A stretch of DNA of 64,000 bases from Burkholderiales bacterium (GTDB lineage Bacteria; Pseudomonadota; Gammaproteobacteria; Burkholderiales; Ga0077523): positions 62,001-126,000 of the forward strand of contig JAIESW010000003.1 in assembly GCA_019745565.1 (NCBI GenBank). Reading direction: 5' to 3'. The position numbers and the translations under genes were made by a program. The notes under the pieces are model-generated. The model was not told where the DNA came from. It did no database searches and saw only the letters and a program-made list of their open reading frames with translations. Numbering within the stretch: position 1 is the stretch's first letter; each line of letters starts with the position of its first letter. This document shows positions 51,660 through 60,245 of the stretch, one piece after another.

Positions 51660-53558
51660 TCACCGCCATTGATCCACCCACCGCACCTCGGCACTCTCGC
51701 CGGGCTCGCGGAGGACCGTATCCGGGATCCGCACTGCGATCACGTTACCCCAAATCCGGACGGCGTCCACCTCTTGACCACGCGTCCGGCATACGGTTCG
51801 CGCCGCCTGCCCCTCGCGACGCTGGGATCCGCAATCGAGTTCGCCGCGGGCCGAACGGACCTTGAAGCTCTCCAGCGCCGGGAAATCGTGGAAGCGGAAC
51901 AGCACCGACTGCGGGCCGCTCCGCGGGACCTTCACCTCCACGCCCCCGATGCCGCGCCCGCGCTGCACGTCGACCACCGTGGTGTCGCCTTCGCGGTGCA
52001 CCTCGATGCCGTCATCCTTGGCCGACACCGGCTGCGCCCTTGGCGGTTCGGCCATCGCTGCCGGCGCGGCAGGAGCCACCAGCGCCGCAGTTGTTGCGCT
52101 TGCCGGGGCCGCCTTGTCGTCGCGCGTCCCCGGCTTGGGACCGAGCGGATCGGCGACGTCCACCCAGCCGCCGCCGAGCGCCTTGTAGACGTTGATCAGT
52201 TCCGCATAGCGCTGCGCCAGGGCCCCCACCGCGTTCAACTCGGCAGCGAACAGTTCGTTCTCGGCGTAGATCACTTCGAGATAGCTCGACACGCCTCCGT
52301 CGAAACGCGCGCGCGACAGGCGCGCGTAGGTGCGCAGCGCCTCCACGCGCTTCACCAGGGCATCGCGCTCCTCGGTGCGCTTTTTCACGCCGATCAAGGC
52401 ATCGTTGGTCTCACGGAACGCGTTGAGCACCACCTGCTGATAGAACGCCAGCGATTCTTCGCGGGCCGCTTCGGCGGTCTTCACCTGGCCTTCGATGCGG
52501 CCGAAGGTGAAGATCGGTCCGACCAGCGACGCGCCGAGCGACCCGGCGGTGGAGGAACCGTTCGCGAAGTTGTCGAGCGAGGTGCTGGTGAAGCCCAGCG
52601 CGCCGGTCAACGACAGCGTCGGGTAGTAGAGCGCCTTGGCGGCACCGATGTTGGCATTCGCCGACCGTAGCAGCTGCTCCGCCTGCAGGATGTCCGGCCG
52701 CCGCTCGAGCAGGGTCGAAGGCAGATCCCCCGGAACGGGAGGCAGGCTCAGCTGATCGATCGTCTTGCCGCGCGGGATCGCTCCGGGATTGCGCCCGAGC
52801 AGGATCGACAGCAGGTTCTCCTGCAGGGCGATCTGGCGTTCCAGCGAGGGAATGGCGGCCAGGGCCTGCTGATACTGCGACTGCACCTGGGCCAGCTCCA
52901 CTTCGGAAATGACGCCGCCGTAGAAGCGCATCTCGAACAGCTTCTGGGTCTCCTCGAAATTCTTCGCGGTGATCTGCGCGATCTCGAGCTGGCGGTCGAG
53001 GGCACGCAATGCCACATAGCCGGTCGTGACGCCGGCCACCACGGACAGCACCACGCCGCGGCGCCCCTGCTCGCTCGCGTACACCTGCGCCTGCGACGAT
53101 TCCGCCAGGCGTCGCACGCGGCCGAACAGGTCGATCTGCCACGAAGCGCCCAGCGCCGCCGTGTACAGGTCATAGTCGCGGTTCGCGCCGGGCGACAGCG
53201 GCGGCTGACCGTTCTCACTCAGCCGGTTGGTGGTGGCGCCCCCGTTATAGTTGAACTGCGGATAGAACTGCGAACGGGTGGTGCGCAATGCACCGAGGAA
53301 CTGATCGACGCGGGCCGCGGCCTGACGCAGATCGCGGTTCTCCTGCAGCGCCGTCGCGATCAGTTCGTTCAGGGCCGGATCGTCGAACCGCTCCCACCAG
53401 CGCAGGTTGGCAATCTCGGCGGCCTGCGACGGTTCCACTCGCCATCCGGCGGGCGCATCGGTCTTGGGGCGCTGCCAATCGGGGCCCACGGTACACCCGG
53501 CAAGCAGTGTCGCGATGAGTACCGCAACCGGAACCCGTCCGATGCGCACCCGCTTCAT
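51660..53558 (-). CDS. OprM/NodT-type outer-membrane factor of the RND pump, with extra C-terminal domain
   Basis: 632 residues. Lipoprotein signal (AVLIATLLAGCTVGPDWQRP), two OEP repeats (RWWERFDDPALNELIATALQENRDLRQAAARV; ERRPDILQAEQLLRSANANIGAAKALYYPTLSLTG) ending near AQRYAELINVYKALGGGWVDV. ATG overlaps the RND permease stop (ATGA), so it belongs to the pump operon. After the OEP part there is an Ala/Pro-rich linker (about 480-515) and a 115-residue domain with two cysteines (LDCG, TVCR), the counterpart of the extension at 43443. Normal members end near 480. Confidence 0.93.
   Translation of the reverse strand: MKRVRIGRVPVAVLIATLLAGCTVGPDWQRPKTDAPAGWRVEPSQAAEIANLRWWERFDDPALNELIATALQENRDLRQAAARVDQFLGALRTTRSQFYPQFNYNGGATTNRLSENGQPPLSPGANRDYDLYTAALGASWQIDLFGRVRRLAESSQAQVYASEQGRRGVVLSVVAGVTTGYVALRALDRQLEIAQITAKNFEETQKLFEMRFYGGVISEVELAQVQSQYQQALAAIPSLERQIALQENLLSILLGRNPGAIPRGKTIDQLSLPPVPGDLPSTLLERRPDILQAEQLLRSANANIGAAKALYYPTLSLTGALGFTSTSLDNFANGSSTAGSLGASLVGPIFTFGRIEGQVKTAEAAREESLAFYQQVVLNAFRETNDALIGVKKRTEERDALVKRVEALRTYARLSRARFDGGVSSYLEVIYAENELFAAELNAVGALAQRYAELINVYKALGGGWVDVADPLGPKPGTRDDKAAPASATTAALVAPAAPAAMAEPPRAQPVSAKDDGIEVHREGDTTVVDVQRGRGIGGVEVKVPRSGPQSVLFRFHDFPALESFKVRSARGELDCGSQRREGQAARTVCRTRGQEVDAVRIWGNVIAVRIPDTVLREPGESAEVRWVDQWR
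51663..52007 (-). other. region encoding a C-terminal OMF-appended domain (copy 2)
   Basis: Encodes residues about 518-632: IEVHREGDTTVVDVQRGRGI ... EVKVPRSGP ... FRFHDFPALES ... ELDCG ... TVCR ... IAVRIPDTVLREPGESAEVRW. It matches the tail of the outer-membrane factor at 42048 in order, spacing, two cysteines and the closing 'hydrophobic-P-pG-a-v-W' segment. Confidence 0.6.
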
Positions 53559-56500
53559 GCAGCACGCTCCGCCGGACGCGCGGCCTCCTTGCGATCGCCG
53601 CCGAAGCGCTGGCTCAGCGACTCGAGCAGCCAGAAGAAGACGGGGGCAAAGAACACCGCGATCATGGTGGAGAACACGATGCCGCCGATCACGCCGGTGC
53701 CGATGGCGCGCAGGCTGTTGGCGCCGGGCCCGGAGGCGATGGCGAGCGGCACGCAACCAAGACCGAAGGCGAGCGAGGTCATGACGATGGCGCGCAAGCG
53801 CAGGCCGGCGGCTTCGATGGCGGCCTCGCGGACCGCCATGCCCTGATGCACGCGTTCCAGCGCGAACTCGCAGATGAGGATCGCGTTCTTCGCCGACAGT
53901 CCCACCAGCGTCACCAGACCCACCTGGAAGTACACATCGTTCTCCAGTCCGCGCACCCAGGTGAAGAGCAGCGCGCCGAGAATGGCGATCGGGACGGTGA
54001 GTACCACCGCGATCGGCACGGTCCATTTCTCGAACTGGGCCGACAGGAGCAGGAACACGACGACCAGACCCGCGATAAACGCGATCGACGACGTGCTGCC
54101 CGACTGCTTTTCCTGCAGGGCCTGACCGGCCCACGCATAGGAGAAATCCCCGGGGAGCGTGTCGCGCGCCACCGCTTCCATCGCAGCGAGCGCCTGCCCC
54201 GAACTGAACCCGGGTGCCGGACTGCCGGTGACCTTCACCGCCGGGAAACCGTTAAAACGCTCCATCAGCTTCGGCGCCGCGGCGTAGCGGGTGCGAATGA
54301 GCGCGGAGAGCGGCACCATGCCGCCGCTGCGGGACCGCACGTACACCTTGTCGAAGTCGCGCGGATCGCTGCGATAGTCGGCATCGGCCTGCATCACCAC
54401 CCACCACACGCGCGAGAACTGCGAGAACTGGCCGGCGACGCTGGAGCCGAAGAAACTCTGCATGGTCTGGAACGCATCCTGCACCGCGACGCCGAGCACC
54501 TCGGCCTTGCTGCGATCCAGCTCGACGAAGAGCTGCTGGGTGGCCCCGCGGAACGTCGACGAGACACCGGTCAGCTCCGGCCGCTGGCGCGCCGCAGCCA
54601 TGAACGCCTGCACCGCTGCGCTGGTCGCGCGCGTGTCGCCGGCCCCGCGGTTCTGGATGTAGAACTCGAAGCCGCCGGTGGTTCCCAGGCCCGGAATGGA
54701 CGGCGGATTGATCGCGAACACGAACCCTTCCTGCAGCGCCGCGAATTGCGCATTGAGGCGCGGCAGCACCGCGAACGAGAGCAGCGACGGATCCTTGCGC
54801 TCGTCGAAGGGCTTCAGCGACGGAAAGACGATCGCCGCATTGTTGCGGAAGGTGCCGTCGATCATGCTGTAGCCGTTCACCACCGCGATGTCCTGGATCG
54901 CCTTCTCGCTTTCGAGAATCTTCTCGATGCGCTCCACCAGCTTCCCGACGTAGCTCTGGCTCGCGGCATCGGGAGTCTCGATGACGATGAAGAAGTAGCC
55001 CTGGTCCTCTTCCGGCACGAAGCTGCCGGGCAGGATCCGGAACATGAACAGGATGCCGGCGATCACGCCGCCGAAGGCGAGCAGCACGATGGGCCAACCC
55101 TGGATCATGCGCGCGACCATGCCTACGTAGCCGTTGGTCAGCTTCTGGAAGCTGTTCTCGAACCAGCGGAAGAAGCCGCGCTTCTCGCCGTGATGAGCCC
55201 TGATGATGATGGCGGCGAGCGCCGGCGAGAGCGTGAGCGCCATCAGCCCCGAGATCACCACCGAGATCGCGATGGTGATGGCGAACTGCTTGTAGAGCGT
55301 GCCGGTGACGCCACCGAGGAACGCGACCGGCAGGAACACCGCCACCAACACCAGCACGATGGAGATCAGGGCGCCGGCGATCTCGGTCATGGCCTGCTTC
55401 GAGGCTTCCAGCGCAGAGAGGCCGTGCCGGGTCATGTTGACCTCGACGTTCTCCACCACGACGATGGCGTCGTCCACCACCAGGCCGATCGCCAGGATCA
55501 TGCCGAACATGGTGAGCATGTTCACCGAGAACCCGAGCAGGTGCATGCCGATGAACGTGCCGATGATCGACACCGGCACGGCCAGGATCGGGATCAGCGT
55601 GGCCCGCAGCGACTGCAGGAACAGGAACACCACCAGGATCACAAGCACCACCGCCTCGAAGAAGGTGTGGACCACCTTGTCGATGGAGTTCAGCGTGAAG
55701 AGGCTGGTGTCGAGCGTCACCTTGTAGTCGAGACCGGTGGGGAACTGCTTCTTCAGTTCCTCCATGCGGGCGCGCACCGCCTTCGCCGTCTCCACGGCGT
55801 TCGCCCCGGGCTGCTGGTAGATGCCGATGGTGGTGGCGGTCCTGCCGTTCATGCGACTCGCGATGGAGTAGTCGCGCTTCGCGAGTTCCACCCGGCCGAT
55901 GTCCTTCAGGCGCACGATGGCCGCACCCTGCTTCGCCGCGCGGACGATGATCTCCTCGAACTCGTCGGGTCGCGTGAGCAGCCCCTGCGCCGTGACCACG
56001 AAGGTCTGCTGCACGCTCTTGTCCGCGGGCTGCGCGCCGATCTGCCCGATGCCGAAGGTCTGGTTCTGGCTCTGGATCGCGGCCGCCACGTCCTGCACCG
56101 AAATGCCGAGTTGCGCCAGCCGGTCGGGCCGCAGCCACACCCGCATCGCGATGTCGGGCAGGCCGAACACCGATGCGCGGTTGGCACCCGGCACCCGCTT
56201 CAGTTCCTCCAGCACGTACAGGTTGGTGTAGTTGTCGATGTACGTGGCGTCGTAGCGGTCGTCGGGCGAGAACACCGACAGGATCATCATGATGCTGGAG
56301 GACTTCTTCTCCACCGTGACACCCTGCTGCGAGACCACCTCCGGGATCAGCGGCAGCGCCTGGCTCACGCGGTTCTGCACGTTCACCTGGTTGATGTCCG
56401 GATCGCTGCCCGGCTTGAACACCACGTTGATGGTGACGTTGCCGCTCGACGAGCTGACCGAGTTGAAGTACAGCAGGTTGTCGACACCGTTGATCTGCGT

Positions 56501-56701
56501 CTCGATCGGCGCGGCCACCGTGTTGGCGATCACCTCCGCCGTGGCACCGGGGTAACGCGCCTCGACACTCACCTGCGGCGGTGCCAGCTCCGGGTACTGT
56601 TCGATGGGCGACACCAGCATCGAGACCGCACCGCCCAGCAGGATCAGGATCGAGATGACCGACGACAGGATCGGCCGGTCGATGAAGAAATGGGTGAACA
56701 T
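53555..56701 (-). CDS. RND multidrug efflux permease (HAE-1, AcrB/MexB type)
   Basis: 1048 residues, 12 membrane helices in two halves. Seen are the N-terminal FTHFFIDRPILSSVISILILLGGAVSMLVSPIEQYPELAPPQVSVEARYPGA-type start, the proton-relay Asp pair in GLVVDDAIVVVENVEVNMTRHG, the transmembrane Lys region (VGLSAKNAILICEFA), and the porter and docking loops (VPEEDQGYFFIVIETPDAASQ). Extrudes a broad range of hydrophobic compounds from membrane and periplasm using the proton-motive force. Ten bases after the adaptor gene, overlapping the outer-membrane factor: a complete three-gene pump operon. Confidence 0.95.
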   Translation of the reverse strand: MFTHFFIDRPILSSVISILILLGGAVSMLVSPIEQYPELAPPQVSVEARYPGATAEVIANTVAAPIETQINGVDNLLYFNSVSSSSGNVTINVVFKPGSDPDINQVNVQNRVSQALPLIPEVVSQQGVTVEKKSSSIMMILSVFSPDDRYDATYIDNYTNLYVLEELKRVPGANRASVFGLPDIAMRVWLRPDRLAQLGISVQDVAAAIQSQNQTFGIGQIGAQPADKSVQQTFVVTAQGLLTRPDEFEEIIVRAAKQGAAIVRLKDIGRVELAKRDYSIASRMNGRTATTIGIYQQPGANAVETAKAVRARMEELKKQFPTGLDYKVTLDTSLFTLNSIDKVVHTFFEAVVLVILVVFLFLQSLRATLIPILAVPVSIIGTFIGMHLLGFSVNMLTMFGMILAIGLVVDDAIVVVENVEVNMTRHGLSALEASKQAMTEIAGALISIVLVLVAVFLPVAFLGGVTGTLYKQFAITIAISVVISGLMALTLSPALAAIIIRAHHGEKRGFFRWFENSFQKLTNGYVGMVARMIQGWPIVLLAFGGVIAGILFMFRILPGSFVPEEDQGYFFIVIETPDAASQSYVGKLVERIEKILESEKAIQDIAVVNGYSMIDGTFRNNAAIVFPSLKPFDERKDPSLLSFAVLPRLNAQFAALQEGFVFAINPPSIPGLGTTGGFEFYIQNRGAGDTRATSAAVQAFMAAARQRPELTGVSSTFRGATQQLFVELDRSKAEVLGVAVQDAFQTMQSFFGSSVAGQFSQFSRVWWVVMQADADYRSDPRDFDKVYVRSRSGGMVPLSALIRTRYAAAPKLMERFNGFPAVKVTGSPAPGFSSGQALAAMEAVARDTLPGDFSYAWAGQALQEKQSGSTSSIAFIAGLVVVFLLLSAQFEKWTVPIAVVLTVPIAILGALLFTWVRGLENDVYFQVGLVTLVGLSAKNAILICEFALERVHQGMAVREAAIEAAGLRLRAIVMTSLAFGLGCVPLAIASGPGANSLRAIGTGVIGGIVFSTMIAVFFAPVFFWLLESLSQRFGGDRKEAARPAERAA

Positions 56702-56711
56702 GCCCGGGCGG

Positions 56712-57881
56712 CTACTTGGGCGCGCCGGCCGGCGCCGCGGGCTTCGCTCCGGGAGCGACGATCTGCACCGGCTTGCCCGGCACCACCTTGAGCACGCCGT
56801 CGGTCACCACCCGGTCGCCGGGCTTCAGCCCCGCGGCGATCACGATGTCCTTCTCGCCCTGGTAGTCACCCACCACCACCGGGCGTATCTCCGCGGTTCC
56901 GTCCTGCTTGATGACGTAGACCAGATGTCCGTTCGGACCCTGCTGCACCGCGAGTTGCGGGACGACGATCGCTTTCGGCCGCATCGCGCCGCGCACGTTC
57001 GCGGTGACGAACATGCCGGGGCGCAGATCCTTGGCCGGATTCGGCACCACGGCGCGCACCAGGAACGATCCGGTGTCCTGGCTGAACGACGGGTCGGCGA
57101 AGTTGATGCGGCCGCGATTCGGATAGGTCTTGCCGTCGGGCATGACGAGTTCGACTTCGTAGTCGCCTTCCTTCGGCATCTCCACCTGGCCCGACGCGGC
57201 GAGATCGCGCATCCGCGCCACCTGGTTCTGCGAGACGCTGAAGCTGACCCAGATGGGGTCGATGGCGGCCACGTAGGTGAGCCGCGCGTTGTCCGACATG
57301 GCGTTGATGTAGGCGCCCTGGCGTTGCTCGGAGCGGCTGGCGAGCCCGGTCACCGGACTGCGGATGGTGGTGTAGCTGAGGTTGAGCTCCGTCTCCTTCA
57401 CCTTGGCCTGGGCGGAATACACCGCGGCTTTCGCACCGTCGTACTCGCCCTGCGCGCGATCGAGGTCGGCGCGCGACACCGCGTTGACCTCGGCGAGCGG
57501 CTTGATCCGGCCCAGGTTCGCCGTGGCCGTAGACAGCCGCGCCTGCTGCGCCTGCAGTTCGCCGCGTGCCGCATCGAGTTGCGCCTGGAACGGTTTCGGA
57601 TCGATCTGGAAGAGCACCTGCCCTTCCTTCACCAGTTCGCCTTCCCGGTACGCGATGCGATCGAGGAATCCGGACACGCGCGCGACGATGTCGACCTGCC
57701 GCGAGCTTTCGGTCTGCGCGACGAAGGTGGGCACGTAGGGGATGGCCACCGTCTCCACGGCGAGCACGCTCACCGGCGGCGCAGCGTGGGGCGCGGCCGG
57801 CTTTTCCTTTTCGCAGCCGGCGACGGCCAATGCAACGAGCAAGGCCGCCGCTCGCCAGGGACGATTCGAGACGACGTTCAA
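56712..57881 (-). CDS. RND efflux periplasmic adaptor (AcrA/MexA type)
   Basis: 389 residues from a TTG at 57881: GGGGAGG lies 4 bases upstream and the resulting N-terminus is a lipoprotein signal (AALLVALAVAGCEKEKP, Cys about 20). Domains: lipoyl half (ARVSGFLDRIAYREGELVKEGQVLFQIDPKPFQAQL), short alpha-hairpin (about 85-160), second lipoyl half (TTIRSPVTGLASRSEQRQGAYI), beta-barrel (DPIWVSFSVSQNQVARMR) and membrane-proximal domain (VVPQLAVQQGPNGHLVYVIK). First gene of the pump operon. Upstream at 57947-57960 lies a 14-base match to part of the palindrome at 20962. No repressor gene is adjacent. Confidence 0.94.
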   Translation of the reverse strand: MNVVSNRPWRAAALLVALAVAGCEKEKPAAPHAAPPVSVLAVETVAIPYVPTFVAQTESSRQVDIVARVSGFLDRIAYREGELVKEGQVLFQIDPKPFQAQLDAARGELQAQQARLSTATANLGRIKPLAEVNAVSRADLDRAQGEYDGAKAAVYSAQAKVKETELNLSYTTIRSPVTGLASRSEQRQGAYINAMSDNARLTYVAAIDPIWVSFSVSQNQVARMRDLAASGQVEMPKEGDYEVELVMPDGKTYPNRGRINFADPSFSQDTGSFLVRAVVPNPAKDLRPGMFVTANVRGAMRPKAIVVPQLAVQQGPNGHLVYVIKQDGTAEIRPVVVGDYQGEKDIVIAAGLKPGDRVVTDGVLKVVPGKPVQIVAPGAKPAAPAGAPK

Positions 57882-58010
57882 GATGCCTCCCCGCTGACGG
57901 TGACGCCCGGTCCTGAAGATGGTAGTAGCAAACGAGAACTCGCAGAATTGCACTTTGGTGAAGACGTCAACGGCGCCCGGCTCGCGGGACGGGACCGCCC
58001 CGCCCGCCGG

Positions 58011-59042
58011 CTAGAGGTAGCGTTCCCCCTGCGCGAGCCGGCTCACCTCGGGCGGAAGCTCGCTGCGCGGGCAGCGCACCAGCGCGATCACGGCCTTGAA
58101 CTCGGCGCCGATGGCGAGCTCGGTCAGGGTGAGGTCGTTGACCGGGCCGGCGGCATCGTCCTCGACCTTGACGCCGAGGCGCGTCACCCTGAGCGGCGTC
58201 GCGACGAGCTGCACGTGCTGCTCCGGATGTCCGAACACCGCATGCACGTGGTCGATGTAGCCGTCCAGCGTCGCGAGGCTGGCCTTGGCATCGATGTAGC
58301 CTTCGACGGTGCTCTCGAGCTCGCGCTCGGTCTCCTTGATCTGCTGGGCGACGGTCGCCGGATCGGACACGAGGCTTTCCATGCCGTCGGCGGCCAGCTT
58401 CAGCATACGCAACCGCGCACCGAGGTAGGCCTTGCGTTCCTGCAGTTCGGTCGCCTTCATGTCCACGGCGATGATGCGCCCCAGCGCCACCTGGGCGAGG
58501 CGCTGCATGATGCGACGGCCCACTTCCACGCGCGTCGCCGCCGGCGTGGCGCCCGGTGCGATCAGCCGGTGATCCGAAAAGCTCACCGTCACCTGCGGCA
58601 CGTCGTGCCGCACCGTGTCGCCCTGCAGCTGAGGCGCGAAGACCGTGCGTTCGGTCCTGCGCATGGCGAGCAGTCCGAACGCCTCGGCGACTTCGCGATT
58701 GACCGGATCGGCGAAGAACGCGCGCAGCTCGCGGCTGCGTCCCAGGCATTCGGGCACGTCGTCCGCCGTGGCGAAGAACGCATTCACGTGCGGATCGCTG
58801 CTCCAGGCCCTGCGGGTCAGGGTGATGGGCTCCAGCGGAACGCGCGCCATCTCGCGCAAGTGGGCGATGGCAAGACGCACGCAGGCGTCCAGCTTCTGCT
58901 GATAGCGCGCCCGGTGCCGGATGCGCGGCTCCACCGCCTCGACGATCGCTTCGATCAGCTCCGCAACCAGCGGCGCGTCGGCCGACCCGGCCGCGGATCC
59001 CTGCGTACCGCCGAACAGGGCCGCCGCCAGGCGCTCGAACAT
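58011..59042 (-). CDS. uncharacterised soluble protein
   Basis: 343 residues, no signal peptide or membrane segment. Mostly helical by composition, with a charged central stretch that could form a coiled coil (about 210-275: ATELQERKAYLGARLRMLKLAADGME; QQIKETERELESTVEGYIDAK) and a beta-rich C-terminus. I do not recognise a family. It ends about 130 bases before the pump operon and begins 33 bases after the RRM gene, so it may belong with the RRM-PPK2 unit rather than the pump. Phage-type or enzymatic motifs are absent. Confidence 0.7.
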   Translation of the reverse strand: MFERLAAALFGGTQGSAAGSADAPLVAELIEAIVEAVEPRIRHRARYQQKLDACVRLAIAHLREMARVPLEPITLTRRAWSSDPHVNAFFATADDVPECLGRSRELRAFFADPVNREVAEAFGLLAMRRTERTVFAPQLQGDTVRHDVPQVTVSFSDHRLIAPGATPAATRVEVGRRIMQRLAQVALGRIIAVDMKATELQERKAYLGARLRMLKLAADGMESLVSDPATVAQQIKETERELESTVEGYIDAKASLATLDGYIDHVHAVFGHPEQHVQLVATPLRVTRLGVKVEDDAAGPVNDLTLTELAIGAEFKAVIALVRCPRSELPPEVSRLAQGERYL

Positions 59043-59075
59043 GGCCGCATCAGGCAGCGTGGCGATGCCGCCGCG

Positions 59076-59315
59076 CTACTTCCAATCCATGTTAGGCACC
59101 CACGCGCGCAGTTCGCGGCCCTGGTGCATGCGGCCCTGGATGCGCTGCGCCAGGGTTTCGGCCTGACCACGCGTCATCTCCATCTCGATCACCGCGGAGG
59201 GTGCCCCGCCTTCGCGCACGAGCGTGATGCGATCGACCGGAGCAAACGCCCGCAGGGTGTCGCGTATCCCTTCCTCCGAGACGTCGTCGGGCAGATTACC
59301 GATCACGATACGCAT
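59076..59315 (-). CDS. mini RNA-recognition-motif protein
   Basis: 79 residues consisting of little more than one RRM-like fold: RNP2-like strand RIVIGNLPDDVSEEGIRDTLRAFAPVDRITLVRE, then SAVIEMEMTRGQAETLAQRIQG. The RNP1 aromatic residues that bind RNA are weakly conserved (AVIEM instead of GFAFV), so RNA binding is possible but not certain. AAAGGA lies 7 bases before the ATG. Sits between a PPK2 gene (30 bases away) and a protein of unknown function. Single-RRM proteins of this size are known in cyanobacteria and betaproteobacteria; role here unknown. Confidence 0.72.
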   Translation of the reverse strand: MRIVIGNLPDDVSEEGIRDTLRAFAPVDRITLVREGGAPSAVIEMEMTRGQAETLAQRIQGRMHQGRELRAWVPNMDWK

Positions 59316-59345
59316 CGCTGTTCCTTTCGTGGTCCGCGCTCCAAG

Positions 59346-60188
59346 TCAGAAGCGCTCGGGGACGTACTTGTACTGGTAATCGGGAGCCTCGTACCCGCCT
59401 GCCTGCTGGCGCTTGGGGAGCTTCACCTTCTCCACCGGCAGATCCTTGTAGGGAATGCGGGACAGCAGATGGGTGATGATGTTGAGCCGCACGCGCCGCT
59501 TGTTCTCCGATCTCGCCACGTACCAGGGCGCGAACCCGGTGTCGGTGGCGGCGAACATGTCGTCGCGCGCACGCGAATAGTCGTGCCAGCGGCTGTAGGA
59601 TTTCAGGTCCATGGGCGACAGCTTCCAGATCTTGCGGCCGTCGTTGATGCGCGCCTCCAGCCGCCGCGTCTGCTCCTCGGGACTCACCTCGAGCCAGTAC
59701 TTGAGGAGGATCACGCCGGAGTCGACGATCGCCTTTTCCACCAGCGGTACCGCACCGAGGAATTTCCTCGCCTGCTCCTCGGTACAGAAACCCATCACGC
59801 GCTCGACACCCGCGCGGTTGTACCAGCTCCGGTCGAAGATCACGATCTCGCCGGCAGCCGGCAGGTGCGGCACGTAACGCTGCAGGTACATCTGGCTCTT
59901 CTCGCGCTCGGTCGGCGCGGGCAGCGCAACGACGCGGAACACGCGCGGGCTCACGCGCTCGGTGATGGCCTTGATGGTCCCGCCCTTCCCGGCGCCGTCG
60001 CGGCCTTCGAAGACAATGCACACCTTGAGGCCCTTGTGCTGCACCCACAGCTGGAGCTTCACCAGCTCGACGTGGAGCTTCTCGAGTGCCACCTCGTAGT
60101 CCTTGCGGCTCAGCTTGCCGTCATCCTTCGGCGGCGCCGCGTCCTCCTTGCGGTCCCGTGGTGCCTTTTTCTCCGCCCTGGCTGCCAT
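59346..60188 (-). CDS. ppk2: PPK2-family polyphosphate kinase (class I-like)
   Basis: 280 residues from ATG 60188 (GGGGGAG just upstream; ATG 60200 is an alternative). A basic, low-complexity N-terminus (about 1-30) precedes the PPK2 core: Walker A EGRDGAGKGGTIKAITERV, the LPAPTEREKSQMYLQRYVPHLPAAGEIVIFDRSWYNRAGVERVMGFC segment with the Walker B Asp, lid LLKYWLEVSPEEQTRRLEARI, and WKLSPMDLKSYSRWHDYSRARD. This matches the Pseudomonas PPK2 group that forms NTPs from polyphosphate and NDPs. The second PPK2 of the window, from a different class than that at 3322. Confidence 0.92.
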   Translation of the reverse strand: MAARAEKKAPRDRKEDAAPPKDDGKLSRKDYEVALEKLHVELVKLQLWVQHKGLKVCIVFEGRDGAGKGGTIKAITERVSPRVFRVVALPAPTEREKSQMYLQRYVPHLPAAGEIVIFDRSWYNRAGVERVMGFCTEEQARKFLGAVPLVEKAIVDSGVILLKYWLEVSPEEQTRRLEARINDGRKIWKLSPMDLKSYSRWHDYSRARDDMFAATDTGFAPWYVARSENKRRVRLNIITHLLSRIPYKDLPVEKVKLPKRQQAGGYEAPDYQYKYVPERF

Positions 60189-60245
60189 GGTCTCCCCCAT
60201 CTGCCGGTCCCGCGTCGGGCGGCACCGGCGCCGCCAACCACTCGT

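Noticed and set aside
53846..56791. Plus-strand ORF of 981 codons opposite the RND permease
   Set aside because: Antisense shadow of a confident RND permease; composition is biased and no homology is visible.
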